Positions 57,527 to 64,000 of a DNA stretch of 64,000 nt are shown one piece after another. The notes beneath the pieces are model-generated. The model ran no database searches, had not been told where the DNA came from, and saw only the letters and a program-made list of their open reading frames with translations. This DNA is from an uncultured Aquitalea sp. Lineage in GTDB: Bacteria > Pseudomonadota > Gammaproteobacteria > Burkholderiales > Chromobacteriaceae. Location of the stretch: the NCBI RefSeq assembly GCF_945957525.1, contig NZ_CAMFLA010000003.1, positions 62,001 through 126,000 of the forward strand. The letters run 5' to 3'. Within the stretch, counting starts at the first letter, position 1. Every line of letters begins with the position of its first letter. A program made the translations under genes and the position numbers.

Positions 57527-58462
57527 TCAGCCTTGACGATGAATGTGGCCGGCGCCGCCGATGCGGGCCAGGCTGAGCGCGCCGGACAGGCGCTCCAGCA
57601 TCGGGTTGGGGGAGTTTTCATCGTCGCGCACCACGCTGATGCCGGCACAGGAGTCCGCCTGCTCTTCCTTGCCCTGATAGACGAAGGTGAGTTGGCGCAG
57701 GGTGAGGATGAGCCGGCGGGCAAGATCGTGCGCGCCGTCCAGGCTGGTGTTGGGCAGCAGGATGACGAAGCTGTCGTCTTCGCGCCGGGCTACCAGATCG
57801 CTGTCGCGGGTGCTTTGCACGCACAGGCTGCCGGCCAGTTGCAACAGATGGCGGCGCGCGGAGCCGTTGTCGTCTTCCGGCACTAGTGCCGGCATGTTCA
57901 GGAGTTGCAGCGAGAGCGCGGCCACCGAGCCGCCATAGCGGCGTATGCGGCCGGTTTCCGCATGTGCCTGTCCCAGCAATTGCGGCATGCCGACCACGCC
58001 GGTCAGTTTGTCCTCGCCTCCGCCCTGTTTTTTCTCTTGCTGGATAGCCTTGTACAGCGTCAGCGACTGCTCCACCAGCTGATGCTCCGCATCCAGCAAC
58101 TGGTTCATCACCATGGTTTCGGTGCGGTCGCTGAAGCTGATCACCAGTGTCGGCATATTGTCCACGCGCACTTCCCTGAGCGACATCTGCACTTCGAACT
58201 TCCGTCCGGTGGCGGTGCGCAAGGCCAGCTTGCGGTTGTACACCATGCTGTTGGCCGCCAGCAGCGTGAGCAGGGCCGGGCCGTCGTCCGGATTGGCAAG
58301 AAAGCCGGCAAAGGATTTGCCCACCATGTCGTCGTGCGGCGTGGCCAGCAGGATGGCCGCGAGCTGGTTGGCCGAAAGAATGGTGCCGCCATCGGGCGTA
58401 GCGAGCAGCAGGGCGCCCTGAACGGTGTCGATAAGCGATTGAAAAGCGTCGATGGTGGACAT
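57527..58462 (-). CDS. PAS domain plus degenerate GGDEF domain protein
   Basis: A 311-residue cytosolic protein. Residues about 5-115 look like a PAS sensor domain (ALLLATPDGGTILSANQLAA and ISFSDRTE at its end). A short helical linker (NQLLDAEHQLVEQSLTLYKA) follows. The second half aligns with diguanylate cyclases (DSDLVARREDDSFVILLPNTS), but the GGDEF motif reads EDDSF, with both glycines lost. It is therefore probably inactive as a cyclase and may act as a sensor or c-di-GMP/GTP-binding scaffold. The next gene on the strand encodes a PilZ-like protein 81 bases upstream. A copy of the repeated word is at 58368. Confidence 0.75.
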   Translation of the reverse strand: MSTIDAFQSLIDTVQGALLLATPDGGTILSANQLAAILLATPHDDMVGKSFAGFLANPDDGPALLTLLAANSMVYNRKLALRTATGRKFEVQMSLREVRVDNMPTLVISFSDRTETMVMNQLLDAEHQLVEQSLTLYKAIQQEKKQGGGEDKLTGVVGMPQLLGQAHAETGRIRRYGGSVAALSLQLLNMPALVPEDDNGSARRHLLQLAGSLCVQSTRDSDLVARREDDSFVILLPNTSLDGAHDLARRLILTLRQLTFVYQGKEEQADSCAGISVVRDDENSPNPMLERLSGALSLARIGGAGHIHRQG

Positions 58463-58543
58463 GGTGTCACCGTAAAAATCGTGCAGGACGGATGTTTCAG
58501 TCTATTCCAGGGCGCAGCCGAATGCACCCGGATCAATGGGGCC

Positions 58544-59053
58544 TCAGCGTTCCTGAATGGCGCGGCGATGGCGGCGGAACACCCACTTTTCCCACAGCTG
58601 CCCCGTGGTGTCGTCGTCGTTCAGCAGCAGACGGGCGGTGATGGCGTAACCCTCGTCCGGTGTCGGCTGCTGTGTTTCCACCCTGGCGGGCAGTTGCAAC
58701 ATCAGTGCGGAGTCCGGATTGGGCGCCAGCGTCATCAGCACCCGGCTGTCTTGCGGCCAGGGATGGTCCGACAGCCACGCTATGGTGGAGAGGCCCAGCC
58801 GGCAGGGGGTGAGCGGGGGGCGGGCCGGATGTCGCGCCTGCAAGGAAACCTCCAGCGCCAGATCCAGCTTGGCTTCAAGCCGAGTAAGCATCGGGTCGGC
58901 GTCTTCCGGCGTTTCGGTGGGGGAGGCCAGCACCCGCAGTGCGAGCCGCGTTTCGCGTTGCAGCCGCAAGGCGTAGTCTTCGTCGCCCAGCTGCTGTACG
59001 GCCAGCGGCAGCAAGGCGTCGAAACTGGCGGTGTCGAGTACGGGCAGCGTCAT
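58544..59053 (-). CDS. PilZ-like domain protein (tentative)
   Basis: A 169-residue protein without membrane segments or signal. Residues about 85-160 (LGLSTIAWLSDHPWPQDSRVLMTL, quoted in part; then LPARVE; then VFRRHRRAIQER at the end) follow the strand order of PilZ domains, whose last helix often ends in FRRHR-like sequence. The N-terminal RxxxR arm that grips cyclic-di-GMP is not seen, so ligand binding is doubtful. GGGAGGA lies 5 bases before the ATG. It is located between serB and the degenerate GGDEF gene on the same strand, which supports a signalling link. Family call by eye only. Confidence 0.5.
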   Translation of the reverse strand: MTLPVLDTASFDALLPLAVQQLGDEDYALRLQRETRLALRVLASPTETPEDADPMLTRLEAKLDLALEVSLQARHPARPPLTPCRLGLSTIAWLSDHPWPQDSRVLMTLAPNPDSALMLQLPARVETQQPTPDEGYAITARLLLNDDDTTGQLWEKWVFRRHRRAIQER

Positions 59054-59089
59054 GCCGTCCTCCCTTTCTTGTCGAGTTGGCCTGTGTCC

Positions 59090-59932
59090 TCAGGCAAACA
59101 GGTTGGCGATGCCGTCCAGCCCCATCACATTCACGGCCACGTCGGCCTTGGCCTGTACCACTGGCTTGGCGCGGTAGGCCACGCCGATGCCGGCTTCGGC
59201 CAACATCATCAAGTCGTTGGCGCCGTCGCCCATGGCCAGCACTTGCTCCGGACGCAGGCCGAGCTTCTCGCGCTTTTCGATCAGCAGGCGCTGCTTGGCG
59301 GCGGCGTCGACGATGTCGCCCACCACGCGGCCGGTGAGCTTGCCGTCGATGATTTCCAGCTCGTTGGCGTAAGCATAGTCGAGGCCCAGTTGTGCTTTCA
59401 GCCGTTCGGTGAAATAGGTGAAGCCGCCGGAAACCAGCATGAAGCGCACGCCGGCGGCTTTACTGGCAGCCAGCAGGATTTGCGCGCCGGGGCTCAGTTG
59501 CAGCCTTTCATTGAACACTTTTTCCAGCGCCGAGGCGGGCAGGCCGGCCAGCAAGGCCACCCGTTCGCGCAGCGAGGCGGAAAAGTCCAGTTCGCCGCGC
59601 ATGGAGCGCTCGGTGATGGCGGCTACCTGCGGCTTCAGGCCTTGCATGTCGGCAATCTCGTCGATGCACTCGATGGTGATCAGCGTGGAGTCCATGTCCG
59701 ACACGATCAGCCCGAGATCCGCCATGCGCGGATTGCCCTTGAGAAAGGCAAAGTCGTAATTCAGCGCCTGGCAACAGGCGCGGATGGCGTCGGCGCTGTC
59801 CGGATTGATGTCGCTCAGGCGCGCGGTGTCGAGATTGGGCTGTGTGATGCCGCCGGCGCCGGCCAGTTGGGCGAGTTCGGCCAGTTCCTTGCTGTCGAGG
59901 CGGGGGGACTGGATGACGAGGGTGGTGGTCAT
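59090..59932 (-). CDS. serB: Phosphoserine phosphatase
   Basis: Last step of serine synthesis: dephosphorylates O-phosphoserine. The 280 residues include an N-terminal ACT-like regulatory part (about 1-70) and a HAD domain. The nucleophile motif is VSDMDSTLITIECIDEIAD (DxDST at about 78). Motif II is FMLVSGGFTYF (about 162), motif III K in the RVVGD region, and motif IV AMGDGANDLMMLAEAGIGVA (about 240). GAGGATGACGGC-type purines are weak before ATG 59932. Serine and glycine metabolism recur in this window. A copy of the repeated word lies in motif IV (59195). Confidence 0.96.
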   Translation of the reverse strand: MTTTLVIQSPRLDSKELAELAQLAGAGGITQPNLDTARLSDINPDSADAIRACCQALNYDFAFLKGNPRMADLGLIVSDMDSTLITIECIDEIADMQGLKPQVAAITERSMRGELDFSASLRERVALLAGLPASALEKVFNERLQLSPGAQILLAASKAAGVRFMLVSGGFTYFTERLKAQLGLDYAYANELEIIDGKLTGRVVGDIVDAAAKQRLLIEKREKLGLRPEQVLAMGDGANDLMMLAEAGIGVAYRAKPVVQAKADVAVNVMGLDGIANLFA

Positions 59933-60012
59933 GGGCTGCGGAACGAATGTTGGCTGTCAATCCGCTGATTATGCCACTCACACGCCGTGCGCCGGAATGC
60001 CCGTCGCCGGAT

Positions 60013-60474
60013 TCAGCCTTGCCGGGGAGCGTGCAGCGCCCGCCACAAGCCGCTTAGCGACAGTTGCCCCGGGCCGGCGCAGAACAGCACGGCGATGAGG
60101 ATGGCCCAGTAATAGTGGAACTGGCGGGTAACGTCGGTCAGATCGGGATAGCTGATCACCGCTACGGCGTTGACCACGAACAGACCGGCGGCGGCAAAGC
60201 GACCGGCCAGGCCCAGCGCCAGCAAAGAGGAAAGCACGGTCTCGCCAAAGGTGCCCATCAGGGCGGCCAGCGCGGGCGGCAGCAAGGGCACGTGGTATTC
60301 GTCGGTGAACAATTGCACCGTGGTGTCCCAATCGTCCAGCTTGGTGAGGCCGGATTTGAAAAACACGTTGAAGATCCACAGGCGGATCAGCAGCAACAGC
60401 AGCGGTTGCAGCAGGCCGGCGGCCTTGTCCAGCAGCCGGTTCAGGGCGGCGGCTTGTGCGGCGAGAGCATTCAT
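60013..60474 (-). CDS. DoxX family membrane protein of the copper-peptide operon
   Basis: A 153-residue inner-membrane protein with four hydrophobic segments. RLWIFNVFFKSGLTKLDDWDTTVQLF (quoted for identification in two parts: RLWIFNVFFKSGLTKL and DDWDTTVQLF) is the DoxX hallmark near the first segment; HYYWAILIAVLFCAGPGQLSL is the last. DoxX proteins accompany DUF692/DUF2063 genes in HvfABCD-type operons (HvfD); the role is unclear, perhaps electron transfer or export. AAGGAGA lies 6 bases before ATG 60474. It is 77 bases after the DUF2063 gene and last in the operon. Confidence 0.85.
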   Translation of the reverse strand: MNALAAQAAALNRLLDKAAGLLQPLLLLLIRLWIFNVFFKSGLTKLDDWDTTVQLFTDEYHVPLLPPALAALMGTFGETVLSSLLALGLAGRFAAAGLFVVNAVAVISYPDLTDVTRQFHYYWAILIAVLFCAGPGQLSLSGLWRALHAPRQG

Positions 60475-60551
60475 GGCGGTTCTCCTTCGGGCAAGCCGCG
60501 CCCCTCCGCGGCGACGCGGATGACGGGCAGGCCGGTGTTGTTGAGTGTGGC

Positions 60552-61298
60552 TTACAGGCTGTGACTGACGGGCAGCCCCAGCTGGAACAGGGTGAGCAAG
60601 GCGGACTGCAAATCCAGATGTTCTTCGGCCAACATCGCGGCAGCGGCGGCTTCGCCCAGCGGCTGGCCAGCCAGCAGCGCGGCAAGCAGGGCGGCGAAAC
60701 CCGGCGAGCAGACATCCACTTTCACTACGCCCTGCTGGCGATGCACCAGTGCGCATTCCCCGCCAGCGCCAAGGTCAACGCGCAATGCCGCGCCGGGCTG
60801 ATGTCCTTGCCAGATGGCGACTACCGGCCAGCGGGAGGCGATGACGGCGCAGGAGGGCGCAAAGCCGAAGCACAAGTCGTCGTAGTCTTCCGGCGCAACG
60901 CCGGCCAGCGCGACGGCAGGCAAGGGCTGCGCGTCGGCAGCGTAATAACTGCGGTGGACCGCCCATTCCACTCGGGCCACATCGCCCAGATAGGGCAGCT
61001 CGGCGGCCGGCGGGAAGGCATCAATGAAGTCGCCGAACTGTCCGCCGTAGACGTGCAGGTTGCCGGAGAGGGAGGGAACCTGCTTGCTGTATTCGCGCGC
61101 GAGGCCCTTGAAGAAGTCCTCGCCGACGATCTGCCCCAGCACCGGGTAGAACAGCGCCAGCGACTCCATCAGCCCGACGCGGTAGTTGTTGCGATATACC
61201 GCCAGCCCGGCGGGGTTCAGCGCCGGCAGGTCGGCCGGTTGCTCCTGGCGGGCGATCAGTTCCAGCAGCCGGGCTTGCCAGTCGAGTTCTTCACGCAT
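60552..61298 (-). CDS. DUF2063 (HvfC/BufC-type) RiPP recognition partner
   Basis: A 248-residue protein. Residues about 30-90 hold the DUF2063 domain (GLAVYRNNYRVGLMESLALFYPVLGQIVGEDFF, seen as AVYRNNYRVGLMESL and FYPVLGQIVGEDFF), once called a putative DNA-binding domain. Structural and genetic work on HvfC/BufC proteins shows they pair with the MNIO enzyme and help bind the precursor. The C-terminal half is specific to the family (DLQSALLTLFQLGLPVS). It overlaps the MNIO gene by 8 bases, so both are made together. A copy of the repeated word is at 60624. Confidence 0.88.
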   Translation of the reverse strand: MREELDWQARLLELIARQEQPADLPALNPAGLAVYRNNYRVGLMESLALFYPVLGQIVGEDFFKGLAREYSKQVPSLSGNLHVYGGQFGDFIDAFPPAAELPYLGDVARVEWAVHRSYYAADAQPLPAVALAGVAPEDYDDLCFGFAPSCAVIASRWPVVAIWQGHQPGAALRVDLGAGGECALVHRQQGVVKVDVCSPGFAALLAALLAGQPLGEAAAAAMLAEEHLDLQSALLTLFQLGLPVSHSL

Positions 61299-62118
61299 GG
61301 CCGCCTCCGTTCATGATGGCTTGCGCCTTGTCGGCTTCGGCGCACAGGGTGTCCAGCGGGGGGATGTCCAGATCCCATTCAATCAGCGTGGGGCGGGGAC
61401 CAATCATGCCGATGACGCGGCGGTACAGCGCCCACACCCCGTCGTGCACCGGCATGCTGTGCGTATCCACCAGCAGCCCTTCGCCCTGGCTGTAACCAGC
61501 CAGATGGATTTCGCCGATGGCGTGGATGGGCAATGCCGCCAGCACGGCGTCGACATCGGTGCCCAGGTTTTGCTGATTGACGTAGAGATTGTTGACGTCC
61601 AGCAGGATGCCGCAGCCGGTGCGGCGCGTGAGCTCGGCGAGAAATTCGCCTTCATTCATCTCGTTGCCCGGGTATTCCACATAGCTGGACAGGTTTTCCA
61701 GCAAGATCTCGCGGCCCAGGGTGTCTTGTGTCAGCGAGACGTGGCCGGCGATGACGTCCAGTGCCGCCCGGGTGTAGGGAATGGGCAGCAGATCGTTGAC
61801 GAAGCGTTGGCCGGAGTGATTGAAGGACAGATGTTCGGACACCGCTTGCGGCTGGATTTCAGCCACCAGCCGCTTGAGCGAGGCCAGGTGGCCGGTGTCC
61901 GGGGCGGCCAGCGAGCCCAGTCCCAGTCCCACGCCGTGCAGCGACAGCGGGTAATATTCCGCCACGCGATGCAGCATGGCCACCGGCATGCCGCCGTCGA
62001 AAAAGTTTTCGCTGTGCAGCTCTACCCAGCCCAGCGGGGGCAGGGTATCCAGCACCTGGCGATAGTGTGGGGCGCGCAGGCCGATGCCGGCCACGGCGGG
62101 CAGGGTTGTCGAAGTCAT
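61291..62118 (-). CDS. MNIO (DUF692) enzyme, HvfB/BufB type
   Basis: A 275-residue TIM-barrel multinuclear non-haem iron oxidase that modifies cysteines of a precursor peptide. Metal-binding residues are visible in ELHSENFF (about 34), SLHGVGLGLGS (about 60), EHLSF (about 95), LLENLSSY (about 142), LLDVNNLYVN (about 172), EIHLAGY (about 205) and DTHSMPVHD (about 219). The family turns cysteine into oxazolone/thioamide or thiooxazole, depending on subgroup. GIGLRAPHY at the start is typical of the HvfB/BufB branch. It follows the second precursor gene by 126 bases and overlaps the DUF2063 gene. Confidence 0.92.
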   Translation of the reverse strand: MTSTTLPAVAGIGLRAPHYRQVLDTLPPLGWVELHSENFFDGGMPVAMLHRVAEYYPLSLHGVGLGLGSLAAPDTGHLASLKRLVAEIQPQAVSEHLSFNHSGQRFVNDLLPIPYTRAALDVIAGHVSLTQDTLGREILLENLSSYVEYPGNEMNEGEFLAELTRRTGCGILLDVNNLYVNQQNLGTDVDAVLAALPIHAIGEIHLAGYSQGEGLLVDTHSMPVHDGVWALYRRVIGMIGPRPTLIEWDLDIPPLDTLCAEADKAQAIMNGGGHA

Positions 62119-62244
62119 GGTGCAATCATCCGGCGTGGATAAAAAACGGGAGGCTGCCCGAGAGGCGGTTCAAAGCAACCGGGGGGCGGCTTTGAACCGT
62201 TTGCGCAGGGGACAGCGCCGGCGTGGCCGACGCCGCCTGTGGGC

Positions 62245-62505
62245 TTACTTCTTGGGAGTGAGCATGCCGCCCATTTTGTCGCAGGTGCCTTTGGCCACGT
62301 ACTTCCAGTCGCCCGGGTCCTTGTCCTTGGTGGCCTGGCCCGCGCAGGAGTGGCTGCCGGTGGCGGAGGCGCAGTCGTTCTTGCCGGCGCTGGCGATGCC
62401 GTAACACTTTTCCTTTTCAGCGGCCATGGCGGGGGCGGCGCTGAGCGCGCCCAGAGTAACAACGGCGCCAAGGGCGGAAGCGAGCAGGACTTTGGAAGAT
62501 TTCAT
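62245..62505 (-). CDS. Bufferin/HvfA-type (DUF2282) copper-peptide precursor 2
   Basis: An 86-residue exported small protein, near-duplicate of the neighbour. The signal peptide [19 protein letters not shown]... ends at PAMA|AE (about residue 28). The mature part has four cysteines: EKCYGI, NDCASA, HSCAGQ and GTCDKMGG. This is the DUF2282/BufA1 pattern; the MNIO enzyme encoded next is expected to modify some of the cysteines, giving a copper-binding peptide in the periplasm. AAGGAGA lies 7 bases before ATG 62505. The protein ends LTPKK. It starts 93 bases after the first precursor stops. Confidence 0.9.
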   Translation of the reverse strand: MKSSKVLLASALGAVVTLGALSAAPAMAAEKEKCYGIASAGKNDCASATGSHSCAGQATKDKDPGDWKYVAKGTCDKMGGMLTPKK

Positions 62506-62598
62506 GGTGTTCTCCTTGTGCAGGGGGATAACGTTTTCAGCATGCGGCGGGATGCCGTCCGATTCAAGGGTCAAGCGGTAACGGTTTGTCGGTGCGGA

Positions 62599-62862
62599 TT
62601 ATTTCATCGGCGCCATGGTGCTGCCGCCCATTTGCTGGCAGCTGCCCTTGGCGACGAATTTCCAGTCGCCCGGATCTTTGTCGGTGCTGGCCTGGCCTTT
62701 GCAGCCGTGCGCGCCGGTGGCGGAGGCGCAGTCGTTCATGCCGGCAGTGGCTACGCCGAAACATTTTTCCTGTTCCGCGGCCATGGCCGGGGCGGCGGAC
62801 AGGGCCGCCAGGGTGACCACGGCGCCAAGCGCGGAAGCCAGCAGGGTTTTGGATGCGTTCAT
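62599..62862 (-). CDS. Bufferin/HvfA-type (DUF2282) copper-peptide precursor 1
   Basis: An 87-residue exported small protein, first gene of the operon. Signal peptide [20 protein letters not shown]... ends PAMA|AE. The four cysteines are EKCFGV, NDCASA, HGCKGQ and GSCQQMGG. It is similar in nearly every position to the second precursor, differing mainly in the tail (STMAPMK) and in KGSC for KGTC. CAAGGAGA lies 7 bases before ATG 62862. I infer copper binding after maturation by the DUF692/DUF2063 pair. The longer upstream open frame has no family content. Confidence 0.9.
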   Translation of the reverse strand: MNASKTLLASALGAVVTLAALSAAPAMAAEQEKCFGVATAGMNDCASATGAHGCKGQASTDKDPGDWKFVAKGSCQQMGGSTMAPMK

Positions 62863-63071
62863 GTCTTTTCTCCTTGAGCGTGTTGCACCGGCGTGTCCGG
62901 TGTTCAAGGATCAGTCGCACTGTGGCGGCGGTTCTTACATGGAGTACTGAAAATATTTTCAGTTCCCGTGTTTTCGCTGTATTTGACTGATCTTGAGTGA
63001 AGTTTGACGAAGGATTTCGTCTGCTTCTGACCGGTATGTCGCGCCGTCATGCGGCTTCTTACAGCAAGGAT

Positions 63072-63105
63072 GAAAAAAAATCGGACGCCGTTGAGAGCGT
63101 CCGAT
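63072..63105 (-). terminator. Rho-independent terminator of queE
   Basis: Arms ATCGGACGC and GCGTCCGAT form a 9-bp stem around an 8-base loop; on the minus strand eight T residues follow. It abuts the queE stop. Confidence 0.93.
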
Positions 63106-63108
63106 GAG

Positions 63109-63738
63109 TCAGCGGATGTTGACGACCTTGTGCGTCTGTACTGACAGGCGCCAGCGCGGATGCGCCATGCAGTAGGCGATGGCGGCGCGGGTATTGTCCG
63201 CCAGCGCCGGCCCGTCCATCGGCTGCAGATAGAAGGTGTCGAAGTCGAGGCCGGCTACGGTTTCCGGCAACTGGGTCGCTTGCGGATAAACCAGCTTGAG
63301 TTCATTGCCGCGCGTCAGCGCCAGCGGCGCGCCGGCCTTGGGGCTGACGCAGATCCAGTCCAGCCCGGCTGGGGCCGGCAGGGTGCCATTGGTTTCCACC
63401 GCCACTTCAAAGCCGCGTGCATGCAGGGCGTCGACCAGCGGGGCGTCCAGTTGCAACAGCGGCTCGCCGCCGGTGCACACCACATAGGGCGTGCCGCCGG
63501 CATTGGCGGGCCACTCGGCGGCGATGCGCGCCGCCAGTGCTTCGGCTTCGGCAAACTTGCCGCCATCCGGGCCGGTGCCGACAAAGTCGGTATCGCAGAA
63601 CTGGCAGACCGACTTGGCGCGGTCTTCTTCGCGGCCGGACCACAGATTGCAGCCGGAGAAGCGGCAGAACACCGCTGCGCGGCCAGCCTGACGGCCTTCG
63701 CCCTGCAAGGTGTAGAAAATCTCTTTCACGGTGTACAT
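63109..63738 (-). CDS. queE: 7-carboxy-7-deazaguanine synthase
   Basis: Radical SAM enzyme of queuosine synthesis: contracts 6-carboxytetrahydropterin to 7-carboxy-7-deazaguanine. The 209 residues begin MYTVKEIFYTLQGEGRQAGR. The cluster motif is the unusual CX14CX2C, seen as SGCNLW at its start and CQFCDTDF at its end, as in the Burkholderia type. CTGGEPLLQ (about 88) and AVETNGT (about 113) bind SAM. AAGGAGC lies 5 bases before ATG 63738. queD, which makes its substrate, lies upstream with a 9-base gap; the two form one transcript. Confidence 0.96.
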   Translation of the reverse strand: MYTVKEIFYTLQGEGRQAGRAAVFCRFSGCNLWSGREEDRAKSVCQFCDTDFVGTGPDGGKFAEAEALAARIAAEWPANAGGTPYVVCTGGEPLLQLDAPLVDALHARGFEVAVETNGTLPAPAGLDWICVSPKAGAPLALTRGNELKLVYPQATQLPETVAGLDFDTFYLQPMDGPALADNTRAAIAYCMAHPRWRLSVQTHKVVNIR

Positions 63739-63747
63739 GTCGGCTCC

Positions 63748-64000
63748 TTACAGCAGCGGCCAGCGCATGTCTTCGTGGAACATCAGCGAGACGCCGGACT
63801 CTTCGTTTTCCATCAGGTCGATGCGGGACAGTTCCGGCACCAGCGGCGACAGGTGGGCGTGCACCCATTCCGCCACCGATTGGCTATGGCCGTCGCGCAC
63901 GCCGGCCAGCTTGTCCAGCGGATTGTGGTCCAGCTGGCGGTAGAGTGGCTTGAAGCGGTCTTTCACATCGCCGAAGTCCAGCAGCCAGCCCATGGTCTTG
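63748..64000 (-). CDS. queD: 6-carboxy-5,6,7,8-tetrahydropterin synthase, C-terminal part (cut by window end)
   Basis: The last 84 residues are visible; the frame is open through base 64000 and the sequence begins KTMGWLLDFGDVKDRF, which is the middle of the family (the zinc-binding HxH and catalytic Cys lie upstream). HNPLDKLAG, the SAEWVHAHL-like helix (SVAEWVHAHL) and the C-terminal ESGVSLMFHED follow the QueD pattern. It converts dihydroneopterin triphosphate to 6-carboxytetrahydropterin in queuosine synthesis. It is followed by queE on the same strand. Confidence 0.9.
   Translation of the reverse strand, partial: KTMGWLLDFGDVKDRFKPLYRQLDHNPLDKLAGVRDGHSQSVAEWVHAHLSPLVPELSRIDLMENEESGVSLMFHEDMRWPLL

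Overview
The window is about 64 kb of GC-rich (low 60s percent by eye) chromosome from a Gram-negative bacterium. It has porins, lspA, a heptose-phosphate phosphatase and single-domain glyQ/glyS. The gene set (Neisseria-type porin, glyQ-orf-glyS-gmhB-plsC, kbl-tdh, trehalose PTS, mpl, Mg-type hemB) fits the Betaproteobacteria. Neisseriales, probably Chromobacteriaceae (Chromobacterium or a close relative), is my best guess; this is inference from gene content, with no database comparison. Almost all of the window is ordinary, densely packed chromosome. I see no phage, insertion sequence, tRNA, rRNA or CRISPR.

Layout. 1-4.8 kb: end of ileS, lspA, ispH, htpG (with a convincing sigma-32 promoter) and a stand-alone TfoX C-terminal domain. 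4.8-10 kb: a solute-binding protein, a glutathione transferase, a SIMPL protein and a three-gene ABC importer (ATPase, permease, binding protein). 10-13 kb: malate synthase and a divergent LysR regulator. 13-18.5 kb: a trehalose unit (treR, twin palindromic operators, PTS EIIBC, trehalose-6-phosphate hydrolase, sugar porin). 19-25 kb: amino-acid permease, WrbA-like flavoprotein, long-form leuA, isocitrate lyase. 25-30 kb: grpE-dnaK-desaturase-dnaJ. 30-34.6 kb: amtB, porin, hemB. 34.8-38.6 kb: kbl-tdh (threonine to glycine) and protoporphyrinogen oxidase. 38.7-44.2 kb: glyQ-orf-glyS-gmhB-plsC-ygjP. 44.4-52 kb: a purine permease and a complete urate-to-glyoxylate operon (hiuH, puuD, uraD, puuE, alc, allA) with a divergent LysR regulator. 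52-57 kb: Usp, gloA, Na+/H+ antiporter, esterase, mpl. 57.5-60 kb: a degenerate GGDEF protein, a PilZ-like protein and serB. 60-63 kb: a copper-peptide (bufferin/HvfA-type) RiPP operon with two tandem precursors, an MNIO enzyme, its partner protein and a DoxX protein. 63-64 kb: queE and the 3' part of queD.

The most unusual signal is a short word. The 9-mer TTGGCCGAA (26 of 28 copies preceded by G or followed by C on the other strand, i.e. 10-mer GTTGGCCGAA) occurs 28 times on the two strands, where base composition predicts fewer than one. It occurs in several reading frames, in gaps between genes, and once as a head-to-head pair forming a perfect hairpin. This is how DNA uptake sequences of Neisseriaceae and Pasteurellaceae behave, but the word differs from the Neisseria dialects I know. 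A second repeat family, a roughly 105-120 bp imperfect palindrome with three copies in 6.5 kb, lies around the urate, gloA and mpl loci.

The genes connect in places: aceA and aceB form the glyoxylate shunt, and the urate operon also delivers glyoxylate. The heat-shock genes htpG, grpE and dnaK each carry a CTTGAA-type promoter candidate. kbl-tdh and glyQ/glyS all concern glycine.
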